DNA from: Annona cherimola
Lineage: Eukaryota; Streptophyta; Magnoliopsida; Magnoliales; Annonaceae
Direction of reading: 5' to 3'
Assembly (NCBI GenBank): GCA_030490835.1
Contig: CM059972.1
Location: 40,589,452-40,653,451, forward strand
Length of the DNA: 64,000 nucleotides
The notes beneath the pieces are model-generated. The model worked only from the letters and a program-made list of their open reading frames with translations, had not been told where the DNA came from and searched no databases. Of the stretch, positions 24,341 to 34,519 are shown one piece after another; position 1 is the stretch's first letter, and each line of letters opens with the position of its first letter. The position numbers and the translations under genes are program-made.

Positions 24341-24975
24341 GGCATTCATGGTGGATGAGGAAAGTAGCTGAGAATCATTAAGTGTGCATAACTACCATCT
24401 ACAAGAGCTTTAAAGAGATCAAGCCAATCAAAGAGGAAGAACTTTGCTTCAAACTGCAAGAGCTCAACTACTGATCATTCAAAGCCAATTCAACAAGTTC
24501 TTCTCTGCGCCAAACTGCTTCTACACAACTGTAAAGTGTAGTTTTCTTATTGTTTCTTTTGTATGTGTTGAACTTGATTTAGTTTGAGGAACTAAGATCA
24601 AGTGTAAGCAAAGTAGTGTGTGATTGGAGTGTAACTCATCACCTACTTATGCTGTGATTTGTTGATGCCCCCTAGAGCTGGAATCTAGAAGAGAGCAGTG
24701 GCTCTAATTGTATTGAGAGAATACAATAGTGGAACCCAAGTCACAAGGAGTGTGAGCTTGGAAGAGCGGAGTAGGGAGGTTTCCCGAACCACTATAAAAA
24801 TCCTGTGTACTTGATTTATATTTCTGCCATTTACATTACATTGCTTTCCATTTGGTTTCTTCATTAAGGGGACTGGATTAATCCGGGGTTAAGTTTCTGT
24901 TTAAGATATAAATTTTTTAAATACCCAATTCACCCCTCCCCTCTTGGGTTTTGCCATCAACTCGGGACCAACAAG

Positions 24976-24987
24976 TGGTATCAGAGC
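24976..24987 (+). other. Element A primer-binding site (Met-tRNA)
   Basis: TGGTATCAGAGC lies two bases after the 5' LTR. It is the perfect consensus for copia elements primed by initiator Met-tRNA. Confidence 0.95.
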
Positions 24988-25021
24988 GGGTCTTTGAGTT
25001 TACCAAAGAGATCTTATTAAT

Positions 25022-26824
25022 ATGGCATCCCAATCTACTTCCGTTCCCGCATTTGCTGAAGGCCAATCCTTTACAAGGCCACCGTTGTTTGATGGGAACA
25101 ATTTTGGATATTGGAAGCTTCGTATGAAGCAACTCATCATGGCTACCGACATGGATTCTTGGATTGCAATCCAAGATGGAGTAACCTTGCCTACCGATGA
25201 AAGAGCTTCCAAATGGACCGATGAGGAAGTAAAAATTGTTAAGAGCAATGCTAAAGCTATGAACTCACTATTTTGTGCTCTTACTGCTTCTGAATATGAT
25301 AGAGTATCCTCTTGCTTGACCGCCAAAGAGATATGGGATACGCTAACCTCTATTTATGAAGGAACTTCTCAAGTCCAAGGGACGAGAAGAAATATTTTGA
25401 TTGGAGAACTAGAAAATTTTAGAATGCTAGAAACAGAAAATATTTCTGAAATGTTTGCTAGATTCTCAAAAATTACTAATGCTTTAAAAGGTCTTGGAAA
25501 GGCTATATCTGAATCTGAGCAGGTTATGAAGATTTTGAGAGCTCTACCCGAATCATGGACTCCAAAGATCACTGCGATAGAAGAAGCCAAGGACCTTAAC
25601 ACACTAAAGCTTGAAAACTTAATTAGCTCACTCATGTCACATGAGCTAATCAAGAGAAGAAATGAAGATCAACATACGGGCAAAAGAGCAATTGCCTTGA
25701 AAGCCGCACAAGACACGGACGACACTTCTTTTTCTCAAAACGATGACGAGATTGCCCTACTCACAAAACGTTTCAGAAAATTTGTGAGGAAAGGCAAAAA
25801 TTTCAAAAGTTTCAAGGAAAGAAATTCTAGAGAGAAAAAGAAAGAACCAACAAAATGTTACCGATGCGGCGGTTCGGGTCACATGCAAGCTCAATGTCCA
25901 ACTCCCGAAGAAAGCAAGGCAAAAGAACAAAGAAAAGATCGAGGGGACAACAAAAGATTCCAAAGAAATAAAGGAAGAGGCATGTACGTGAATGACGAGG
26001 AATTCTCAATGAGTAGCTCCTCAACTGACGAAATAGAGGCGGAAGAATGTGCAAGAATTTGCTGCACGGCACAAATCGAGCAAGAAGAACAAACTACGTC
26101 AACAAAATGCACAAGTAATGAAGAGATAAGTTCCAAACTCTCCCATTCTAAATCAAGTTATTCTTCTTTTCAAGAATGCCTCAAATGTACTGAATTAGAA
26201 GAACTACAAACTGCATATGATTCATTATATGAAGAAATGAAGAAATTAGGAAGCAAGTTTACAATTAAGAAGAAACAATGTGATGCAGTAATAATTGTAA
26301 ATGGTAAACTTGCAGAGAAATTAGACAAAATGAAAGAAGAAAATGATTTGCCGAAAAAGGAGAACGAATCATTAAATGAATCATTAGCTAAGTTCTCTAA
26401 TCCAGGAGAAAGTGTTAAAATGTTTCTGAATATGACCTCCCAAACACATAAAAGAGGTCTTGGATATCATACATTTGAGCAAGGAGAAAGTAGCAAATCA
26501 AATGTGCAAATACTTGAGAAATATCAAACTAAAACTGCATCTATATACAAGCCACAAAAGAAAAATTTTAAGTGGATTAGAAGACCAACGATTGAACCAT
26601 TGCATACTTGGAGGCCTACTCCAAGATTACCTATGGCTTGTAATTTCTACAATAAATTGGGTCATAAAACTTACAAATGTAATTTTAAGAAATTATATGA
26701 CCATGGTGTAAAATTAGTTTGGGTTCCAAGGAACACAAGATTTGGGCTTTCCAAGTTAGAACAACAAAGATTGATTTATATTACTAACCCAAATGGACCC
26801 ATAAAATGGGTACCAAGGAGATAA
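25022..26824 (+). CDS. Element A Gag (600 aa), open
   Basis: This is the structural protein of the virus-like particle, which also binds RNA. The first ATG after the primer site is used in the same context as in the other copies. From the N-terminus there is a DUF4219/UBN2-type Gag core (LFDGNNFGYWKLRMKQL near residue 23; core to about 220), a basic stretch, a CCHC zinc knuckle CYRCGGSGHMQAQC (about 279-292), an acidic Ser-rich region, a coiled coil (about 390-465), and a second knuckle-like motif CNFYNKLGHKTYKC near 540. The second motif has Tyr where E1 and C keep Cys. The frame ends with TAA at 26822. The next codons remain in the same frame into pol with no further stop, so readthrough or splicing would be needed to make Gag-Pol. 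Confidence 0.92.
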   Translation: MASQSTSVPAFAEGQSFTRPPLFDGNNFGYWKLRMKQLIMATDMDSWIAIQDGVTLPTDERASKWTDEEVKIVKSNAKAMNSLFCALTASEYDRVSSCLTAKEIWDTLTSIYEGTSQVQGTRRNILIGELENFRMLETENISEMFARFSKITNALKGLGKAISESEQVMKILRALPESWTPKITAIEEAKDLNTLKLENLISSLMSHELIKRRNEDQHTGKRAIALKAAQDTDDTSFSQNDDEIALLTKRFRKFVRKGKNFKSFKERNSREKKKEPTKCYRCGGSGHMQAQCPTPEESKAKEQRKDRGDNKRFQRNKGRGMYVNDEEFSMSSSSTDEIEAEECARICCTAQIEQEEQTTSTKCTSNEEISSKLSHSKSSYSSFQECLKCTELEELQTAYDSLYEEMKKLGSKFTIKKKQCDAVIIVNGKLAEKLDKMKEENDLPKKENESLNESLAKFSNPGESVKMFLNMTSQTHKRGLGYHTFEQGESSKSNVQILEKYQTKTASIYKPQKKNFKWIRRPTIEPLHTWRPTPRLPMACNFYNKLGHKTYKCNFKKLYDHGVKLVWVPRNTRFGLSKLEQQRLIYITNPNGPIKWVPRR

Positions 26825-29800
26825 GATTTACTTGCTTATTTTTTTCAGACATGTTTTAAGGTAAAGGCAAATAATGAATGGTTCATGGATAGCGGTTGCT
26901 CAAGGCATACGACAGGTGAAAGAAGCTTATTTCATAAACTTAAGCCTTGCAACGATGGAATGGTTGCCTTTGGTAATAATGAAAAAGGTAAAATTAAAGG
27001 TAAAGGAAATATACATAGTATTTCAAATGCATGCATGGAAGATGTTTTGTTTGTTGAAGGACTCAAACATAATTTAATGAGCATTAGCCAATTATGTGAT
27101 AAAGGATACAAAGTTGTGTTTGAATCATCTATATGTAATGTATTTGATGGAGAACATATCATGTTTAGTGGTAAAAGATATGGAAATGTATACTTGGTTT
27201 CACTTGATGAATTAAATGGTCAATGTCTAATGGCCATTGATAATGATCCATGGGTTTGGCATAAAAGGCTTGGACATATAAACATGGGAAATATAAAGAC
27301 CCTATGGAAAAAGAGTTTGGTAGAAGGATTACCAAGATTGAAATATGACAAGGACAATATTTGTAAGGCATGTCAATTATCAAAACAACCCAAGATGCCT
27401 TTCTCTACCAAAAAGGAAATTTCCACCACTAGGCCACTTGAATTTCTACACATGGATCTATACGGACCATCCGACATTTTAACCATTGGTGGAAAGAAAT
27501 ATGTATTTGTGATTGTTGATGATTTTTCAAGATTTACATGGATAATTCTATTAGCTAGCAAAGATGAAGCCTTCTCTATGTTTGCAACTTTTGTGAATTT
27601 GGTGCAAAATGAAAAACAAAGTACAATTGTAACCATAAGAAGCGATCATGGTGGGGAATTCGAAAACAAACGATTCATAGAATATTGTAATGAAAAAGGA
27701 ATTCACCACACATTTTCTGCACCAAGAACTCCACAACAAAATGGAGTAGTTGAAAGGAAAAATAGAACTATGCAAGAGATGGCTAGAACAATGCTAAATG
27801 AGAGCAATTTATCCAAGAAATTTTGGGGTGAAGCTGTAAGTACAGCTTGTCATGTTTTGAACCGAGTTACCATTCGAGCAATCTTGAAAAAGACCCCATA
27901 TGAACTATGGAAAGGAAGGAAACCAAATATTTCTTATTTTCATGCTTTTGGATGCACATGCTATGTTTTGAACAATGGAAAAACCAACTTGGGAAAACTA
28001 GATGCTAAAAGTGATGAGGCAATATTCCTTGGTTACTCATCAAATAGCAAAGCATATAGTATTCAATAAACGAAAACAAGTTGTAGAAGAATCCATACAT
28101 GTTGTATTTGATGAATTTAACCAAACTCCGAGAAAGGAGGATGAACTAAGTGATGCAGATGAGATAAAAAGAAAAGAACAACCAAAGGAACTCGAGCTCA
28201 AGCCAGAAAATCTCATGGAGGAAGAGGTAAGTGAAGGTAATGATACTTACAAACCTCCAACTGATTTAAAGTTCAAAAATGGTCATCCAATTGAACAAGT
28301 TATTGGTAATGTATATGAAGGAGTGAAAACTAGAAGATCAAAACAAAACATTTGTGGTCAATATGCTTTTGTATCAAAAATTGAACCAAATACCATTGAA
28401 CAAGCTCTCAATGATGAAAACTGGGTCATTGCAATGCAAGAAGAGCTAAACCAATTTGAAAGGAACAATGTATGGCATTTAGTTCCTAGACCAAATAATC
28501 ATACAATCATTGGTACCAAATGGGTATTTAGGAACAAATTAGACGAAAGCGGTCTTGTAATAAGAAACAAGGCCAGATTAGTAGCCAAAGGGTATTCCCA
28601 AGAAGAAGGAATTGATTTTGAAGAATCATATGCACCCGTGGCTAGATTAGAAGCCATACATATTTTACTCGCATTTGCTTCTCATATGAATTTCAAATTG
28701 TTCCAAATGGATGTAAAAAGTGCATTTCTGAACGGATATTTGAATGAAGAAGTGTATGTTGAACAACCCCCAGGATTTGAAGAAAAAGATTAATCGAAAT
28801 ATGTTTATAAATTGACCAAAGCATTATATGGATTAAAACAAGCTCCAAGAGCTTGGTATGAAAGGTTGAATAAATTTTTGATTCATCATGAGTTTCAAAA
28901 AGGAAAAGTTGATACTACTTTGTTCATTAAATATAAAAATAAAAATATTTTAATTGTACAAATTTACGTGGACGATATAATATTTGGTGCTACTGACGAA
29001 AATCTATGTCAAGAATTTTCTAAGATTATGCAGAGCGAATTCGAAATGAGCATGATGGGAGAATTAAATTTCTTTCTTGGGCTGCAAATCAAGCAACAAA
29101 GTGAAGGGATATTTCTAAACCAATCCAAGTATGTCAAAGATATGCTCAAGAAATTTGGTATGCAAAATAGCAAAGGGGCAAATACTCCAATGAGCTCTAC
29201 AATCAAGATCGACACGGATGAAAACGGTAAATGTATCGATCAAAAGCTTTATAGAAGCATGATAGGTTCTTTGTTATATTTAACTGCTTCTAGACCCGAT
29301 ATTCTCTTCAGTGTTTGTATGTGCTCTAGATTTCAAGCATGTCCTAAAGAATCACATCTACTTGCTGTAAAAAGGATTTTTAAATATTTGATAAAAACTA
29401 CCAATCTTGGACTATGGTATCCAAAGGGGTCAACCTTTGATTTAATCGGCTATTCGGATGCAGATTTTGCCGGCTATAAAGTAGATAGAAAGAGTACTAG
29501 TGGAACTTGTCAGTTTCTTGGACATATGTTGGTTTCATGGTACTCAAGAAAACAAACAAGCATTGCTCTATCTACTGCGGAAGCCGAATACATAGCCGCC
29601 GGTAGTTGTTGTGCCCAATTGCTTTGGATGAAACAGCAATTGAAAGATTATGGTATTGATTATTTCGATATTCCTATTAGATGTGATAATACAAGTGCAA
29701 TTTGTCTGACTAAGAATCCTGTACTGCATTCAAGAACTAAGCATATTGATGTAAGACACCATTTCATTAGAGAACATGTTGAAAACCATAACATTTGTTT

Positions 29801-29909
29801 GGAATATGTGAAAATAGAAGACCAAATTGCTGATATCTTTACCAAACCACTAGCCAAGGAATCATTTGATAAAATTAGGAATGATATGGGGATGATAGAG
29901 ATAAATTAG
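26825..29909 (+). pseudogene. Element A copia Pol, two lesions
   Basis: It is in frame with gag after a single TAA. The aspartic protease motif FMDSGCSRHTTG lies at 26882-26917. The HHCC finger (WHKRLGHIN, then CKACQLSK) precedes the integrase core with catalytic Asp at 27455, Asp at 27644 and Glu at 27752, the last two separated by 35 residues as expected. A 2-bp deletion near 28055 (ATAGTATTC where E1 has ATAGAGTATTC) shifts the frame. RVT_2 continues from 28064 with [11 protein letters not shown], then TAA at 28790-28792 replaces a Gln codon. YVDD is at 28965-28976. RNase H (YSDADFAGY, LSTAEAEYIAAG) runs to the normal stop at 29907. These are only two lesions, so the active parent was recent. 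Confidence 0.92.
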
Positions 29910-29936
29910 GAAATATAAAATAAGAAACTAAAATCT

Positions 29937-30378
29937 GAAAAGGTCAAGTCGATGGGTCAAGTCGACTCCATGGGAGCCAAGTCGATTCCGCCAAGTCGAC
30001 TTGGGAAAGTGAAGTCGACTCCGCTTCAACAGCGAAGTCGACTCCACAGGGTCGAAGTCGACTCCGCATTAGGACGAAGTCGACTCCGAGGGACCGAAGT
30101 CGACTTCACCTAGGGCAAGTCGACTTCGCGAGCGCGCGACCGTTCCTCTTCTCTCTCTCTTTCTTTTTCTTTCCTTTCTTCTTCCTTCTTTCCCATTTCC
30201 CGCCTAATTCCCTGTTCTTCTTCCTCTCCGGCGATTTGTATCCTTCGCAAAACCTCGGCAACCAACTGTCTTTTCTCTCTCCGGCAGATCTCTGCTCTCG
30301 CCATTGCCTCCCTTCTCTTTTCAACAGATCCCTCTCTCCGGCCAACCATCTCTCTCTCTCTGTTACTCCCTGTTTCCA
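29937..30378 (+). repeat. Element A pol-to-ORF spacer: GTCGAC modules and pyrimidine-rich leader
   Basis: Bases 29937-30126 hold about ten GTCGAC or GTCGATT centres spaced 15-25 bp apart, looser than the LTR modules. Bases 30130-30378 are strongly C+T-rich with CTCTCT runs and lead directly to the ATG of the extra ORF. The same order is seen in B (37590-37837) and C. A splice acceptor or internal promoter for the extra ORF could lie here; neither is shown. Confidence 0.75.
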
Positions 30379-31989
30379 ATGGCACCCAAAGCTAGACTCC
30401 CAAAGCTAGCAGTCAAAAAGCCAACCCAAAGACCAGTGCCCAGACCTTCCCAATCCAACACAGAAGAAGATGTCCCTAGAAGACAGAGGACACCGGCAAA
30501 AAGGGCTAGAGAAGAACCATCGACATCAACGGGTAGACGGGTTCGATTTCAAACCACTACTCAATCGTCTGATCGAGCTCCGAGGTCGAAAAGTCAACCT
30601 CAAAGCTCATCCACCTCAAGAATTCCTATCAAGAAAGGGCAAGTCTTGAAAATGCCCACGACCTATTTCAAGACTGAGCAGCAACATACCCGCTTCTACA
30701 AACATTTCTATGAGCGGAAGGTATTCATTCCCAAGATCATCGATTTCAAATTTCTCAGCGACTACGAGTTTGATATAGAAGAGTTGCTTGACTTCCAAGG
30801 TTGGACACAACTGCTAAAATCTGACGAAAGGATCTATCCCGATCTCACTAGACTCTTCTACTATTTATGGGATGATACCAATTTCTCAGCCTATGTCAAA
30901 GGAAGCGAGATATATTTGGGTTCAATAAATAACCCAAATCAAGATGAAGCCTTAAGGAGAATCGGGAGCATTCTTCAAGTACCCTATGAAGAAGAACGAC
31001 TTCCTAATGACCTGACAATGGACAAAATCTACAACGAGCTAACAAAGAGCAATAAGTACCATGCGGGCACAAAGTTTTTGCATTACATGGATCTTTCTCC
31101 TAGGCTCAGAGTCCTCCGTCTGCTAATCGCCCACTGTATCTATCCAAAAGGGGGCGGGAGAAATCAATTGAATCCACAAGAAGCTATGATCCTATGGAAG
31201 TTAATAAATAAAGTCAAGATCAGCCTTCCCAGGCTATTTCTAGAAGCCTTGGCATGCAAGAAAGATAATCCAAGAGGCGTACTACCTTATGGATCCTGGA
31301 TCACGAGAATCCTTGAGCGGTTCAAGGTAGATATTGACGGAGAACCATTTGAAGTCCCCAAAACGACGAACGCCATCAACAAGGCTCTACTCCAAAGAAT
31401 GAAAATCAACCTGGAACAATTCAGAGATGATCGAATCAGGGAGAAGCTAGGCGAGCCAGCTAGAGAGCATGAGGACCATGCACAAGCTGAGGGGGAGCAA
31501 CCTCCCGAAGCACCGCCTGCTCAAGAAGAACCCGCATCTCCCATATCGCACGGATCCTATTCTCCACAAGGATCTGCTGCACGTGAACGGGCGCCTCCAA
31601 CTTCATCTGAGGAGGTCACCTTGAAGGTTCTGAGAGATGAAATCGTTGCCATCCGAGAAGAAATTGGGCAACAAGAGAACCGGATGACAAGTCTTGTCAC
31701 CGGAGTTCTAAATGCACTTCAGGATATGCATTCCCGACAGGATCGAATCGATCGGGAATTGCGTACTATCCGATATCATCTCGCCTCAGGCCGTCACAAG
31801 AAGCGACCCATGCCTGAACTTGATCCCTTCGAATCGGGTTCAGTTCATCGCGAGCCGTCTCCCGCACCCGTTTCCTCCTTCTACTCATCAGCCCATGTCC
31901 GTCCCATCAAACCAACTCAATCTGTCTATCCCATTTCCCAATTTCAATTTACCAAGTCTTTGGTAATTGAATCATTTTTGATAGATTGA
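30379..31989 (+). CDS. Element A extra ORF after pol (536 aa), unknown function
   Basis: The start is the ATG at 30379 (MAPKARLPK), matching the start in element C. The ORF remains open upstream to 30304, but that part is pyrimidine-rich leader. Residues 1-90 are basic and rich in Pro, Ser and Arg. A conserved globular region begins at about 92 (LKMPTTYFKTE) and runs to about 360. A Pro/Glu-rich linker covers about 370-430. A probable coiled coil follows at about 435-490 (LKVLRDEIVAIREEI). There is no signal peptide or convincing membrane helix. By position it equals the env-like ORF of Sireviruses. The middle block also recalls uncharacterised plant-transposon protein domains, but this is tentative. 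It is intact although pol of the same copy is broken. Confidence 0.8.
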   Translation: MAPKARLPKLAVKKPTQRPVPRPSQSNTEEDVPRRQRTPAKRAREEPSTSTGRRVRFQTTTQSSDRAPRSKSQPQSSSTSRIPIKKGQVLKMPTTYFKTEQQHTRFYKHFYERKVFIPKIIDFKFLSDYEFDIEELLDFQGWTQLLKSDERIYPDLTRLFYYLWDDTNFSAYVKGSEIYLGSINNPNQDEALRRIGSILQVPYEEERLPNDLTMDKIYNELTKSNKYHAGTKFLHYMDLSPRLRVLRLLIAHCIYPKGGGRNQLNPQEAMILWKLINKVKISLPRLFLEALACKKDNPRGVLPYGSWITRILERFKVDIDGEPFEVPKTTNAINKALLQRMKINLEQFRDDRIREKLGEPAREHEDHAQAEGEQPPEAPPAQEEPASPISHGSYSPQGSAARERAPPTSSEEVTLKVLRDEIVAIREEIGQQENRMTSLVTGVLNALQDMHSRQDRIDRELRTIRYHLASGRHKKRPMPELDPFESGSVHREPSPAPVSSFYSSAHVRPIKPTQSVYPISQFQFTKSLVIESFLID

Positions 31990-32318
31990 CAAAAAGGGGG
32001 AGAAGATAGATTAAGATAGATTAGGTTTAAGTTTTTTTTTGGTTGGGCAGTTTGTATCTAGGGTTTCATTTTTGCTTACTTTGAAATTTTGTAAAATGAA
32101 ACTTGATATATATGAAAGATGCTTTATAAATGATAAACCTGTTAATGATTGTTTCTATACTTTGCTTAAAAGGTATGCTTTGCTTGAAAAGTATTCAATA
32201 TGAACTCTACGTTAAATGATCTGCATATGTTTTGAACTCTATGACAATGCTCTGTTTCTTTTTAAAGAACATGTCTTTGATTGAAAGTTATCAACTCAAA
32301 TTAAGTTTTATCAATCAT
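31990..32318 (+). other. Element A 3' non-coding region with upstream purine tract
   Basis: Directly after the ORF stop lies AAAAAGGGGGAGAAG (31991-32005), a near copy of the true polypurine tract 330 bp further on. The rest is A+T-rich with no gene. Confidence 0.8.
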
Positions 32319-32333
32319 AAAAAAGGGGGAGAT
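32319..32333 (+). other. Element A polypurine tract
   Basis: AAAAAAGGGGGAGAT ends immediately before the 3' LTR. It is the expected plus-strand priming site. Confidence 0.93.
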
Positions 32334-34202
32334 TGTTGGAAACAATGTTCAAAACAAAATAAAATTGATCAAAGCATGAGTTTTGATGATTAACAAAGAC
32401 TAATTTGAGTATATCAAGTATACTAATGAGTTTGCCAAATGTTTTAAGGAACTGAAATAGTCAAGTCGATCCCCAAGTCGACTTGGACTTCGACTTAGAG
32501 TGAAGTCGATCCCAAAGTCGACTCCATTATCAACTTGAAACAGAACTTCAAAGGCAAAATCAAAACTGGAAGAATAGCAGGTGAAGTCGCAGGCTAAGTC
32601 GACTCCACTTGCGATTTGGGAAGCCAAGTCGCAAACGAAGTCGACCTCACTATCGACTTCAGTCGAGAAAAACTGTCCAGACCTGATTCTGGGGCACGAA
32701 GCTGCCTAAGTCGCAGACGAAGTCGACTCCAGGTGCGACTTGGGCAAAGTCGCAGACAAGGTCGACTCCACCTTCGACTTGAAAGATGCATTCCCAAGCT
32801 CATTCCAAGAATCTATTTGGACTTTGTCAAATCCAAGTAATATGCAAAGTCCATGTTCAAGATTAACTTGAGTATTCTTGAGATTCAAGATAAAGATTCA
32901 AGTTCAAGTTCAAATCAAGTCTATCAAGCCCAAGGCAAATTGTCAAGCTTGCTTCCAAATGAAGATATATTCAAGATATGAAGATCAAACGACTCCAAAG
33001 CAAGCAAGGTGCATGAATATATCATGAAAGGACTCAAGCTCTCCTAAGAATCACAAGATTCAAGACAATCCAAGATAAACCAAAGACAAGGACTTCAAGA
33101 TCAACAAGATCTACAAGTATAAGGGATTATTTCAGAATGAAAATGATTAAAGGAAACAAGCCAAGCAAGATAGAGGAAGATCAAATGAAGAACAAAGCAT
33201 ATTTTGCAAAGACCAAGTCAAGTCGCAACCCAAGTCGACTCCATGATCGACTTGAGTTGAAGTCGGAAGCCAAAGTCGACTCAAGACTCAGACTTGGAAA
33301 CTGACAAGGTGAAGTCGCACCCGAAGTCGACTTCACCTGCGACTTGGGTCAAGTCGATGCCCAAGTCGACCCTGACTGGAACTTGAAGTTGCGACGGTGA
33401 AGCGAAGTCGCACCCGAAGTCGACTCCATCTGCGACTTGGGCGAAGTCGCATCCGAAGTCGACTCCACATGCGACTTGGGTCGCAACGGTCGGAATTTAT
33501 TCGAACGTTGGCGCATTAAATGCGCGCCACCTACCTTCTAACGTTCGGATTCCCTCCAAAATTATAAAAGGCATTCATGGTGGACGAGGAAAGTAGCTGA
33601 GAATCATTAAGTGTGCATAACTACCATCTACAAGAGCTTTAAAGAGATCAAGCCAATCAAAGAGGAAGAACTTTGCTTCAAACTGCAAGAGCTCAACTAC
33701 TGATCATTCAAAGCCAATTCAACAAGTTCTTCTCTGCGCCAAACTGCTTCTACACAACTGTAAAGTGTAGTTTTCTTATTGTTTCTTTTGTATGTGTTGA
33801 ACTTGATTTAGTTTGAGGAACTAAGATCAAGTGTAAGCAAAGTAGTGTGTGATTGGAGTGTAACTCATCACCTACTTATGCTGTGATTTGTTGATGCCCC
33901 CTAGAGCTGGAATCTAGAAGAGAGCAGTGGCTCTAATTGTATTGAGAGAATACAATAGTGGAACCCAAGTCACAAGGAGTGTGAGCTTGGAAGAGCGGAG
34001 TAGGGAGGTTTCCCGAACCACTATAAAAATCCTGTGTACTTGATTTATATTTCTGCCATTTACATTACATTGCTTTTCATTTCGTTTCTTCATTAAGGGG
34101 ACTGGATTAATCCGGGGTTAAGTTTCTGTTTAAGATATAAATTTTTTAAATACCCAATTCACCCCTCCCCTCTTGGATTTTGCCATCAACTCGGGACCAA
34201 CA
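32334..34202 (+). repeat. Element A 3' LTR (1,869 bp)
   Basis: It is nearly identical to 23090-24973. The 15-bp length difference is one indel in a GTCGAC block. The promoter module repeats at 33502-33570. It ends ...CCAACA, followed by the GTTTG target duplication. Confidence 0.95.
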
Positions 34203-34207
34203 GTTTG
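34203..34207 (+). other. Target-site duplication, right copy (element A)
   Basis: GTTTG directly follows the 3' LTR and matches 23085-23089. Confidence 0.95.
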
Positions 34208-34519
34208 GACCAAAAGACTAACAGGGGAACCAACTACCAAGTGGCTTCCCACTCCTAGACTCCCAAGAGCTTGTAATTTTTTGCAACAATATGGGACACA
34301 AGGTATATCAATGCAAAATGAGAAAACTAGAAAACCTTGGTGCAAAATTGGTTTGGATGCCCAAGAGCATTGGATTTATGCCTTCAAAAGTAGATCAACG
34401 TAGATTCCAATGGATAATTAACCCAAATGGACCCATAAAATGGGTACAAAAAGGATAAGCTCCACTTGACTCTATTATTGCAGGTTTGTCTTAGAGCTAA
34501 GGCCAATAACATATGGTTT

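Larger units (their letters stand above)
23090..24973 (+). repeat. Element A 5' LTR (1,884 bp)
   Basis: It runs TGTTGGAAAC...GGGACCAACA. It contains GTCGAC module blocks at about 23215-23560 and 23985-24265, the nested palindrome and TATA box (24273-24340), and a U5 ending with the segment shared by all copies. It carries a 15-bp segment near 23540 that the 3' LTR lacks. Confidence 0.95.
23090..34202 (+). mobile_element. Copia element A (Sirevirus-like), near complete, 11,113 bp
   Basis: Both LTRs, the primer site, an open gag, pol, a GTCGAC spacer, a pyrimidine-rich leader, an open extra ORF, two purine tracts and a 5-bp target duplication are present. Counted by eye, the LTRs differ by about 17-18 substitutions and one 15-bp indel over roughly 1.87 kb, about 1%, so insertion was recent. 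Damage to coding is limited to a 2-bp deletion and one nonsense codon in pol. It is the reference copy for reading the other three. Sirevirus affinity is inferred from layout and the AAAAAGGGGGAGAT tract, not from a tree. Confidence 0.95.
21477..34458 (+). pseudogene. Element B copia Gag, start lost, interrupted by element A
   Basis: The family's ATG is ATT here (21477-21479), so the start codon is lost. Several stops precede a 332-codon open stretch (21852-22850) covering the Gag core and a zinc knuckle CFRCGG-type motif in which the first Cys is Tyr (YFRCGGIGHMRAQF), so two ligands are lost. A coiled-coil region follows. Element A then interrupts at 23090-34202. After it, 34208-34458 carries the Gag C-terminus, with a damaged second knuckle and a TAA at 34456. 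Only 21477-23089 and 34208-34458 belong to this gene. Confidence 0.85.

Noticed and set aside
26782..26854. A 39-bp intron spanning the gag stop of element A (GTACC to TTTCAG), which would keep the frame
   Set aside because: Plant introns are rarely below about 60 bp, and the interval is 37-40 bp in the other copies, so the frame is not preserved. Only the acceptor-like tract is kept as a finding.
29937..30345. Overlapping minus-strand ORFs rich in Glu, Arg and Lys (30106-30385)
   Set aside because: They are the reverse of the pyrimidine-rich leader. Low-complexity composition creates open frames without coding meaning.
30379..31989. Calling the extra ORF a retroviral envelope gene
   Set aside because: No signal peptide, membrane helix or glycoprotein-like Cys pattern is visible. 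The label env-like would rest on position alone.
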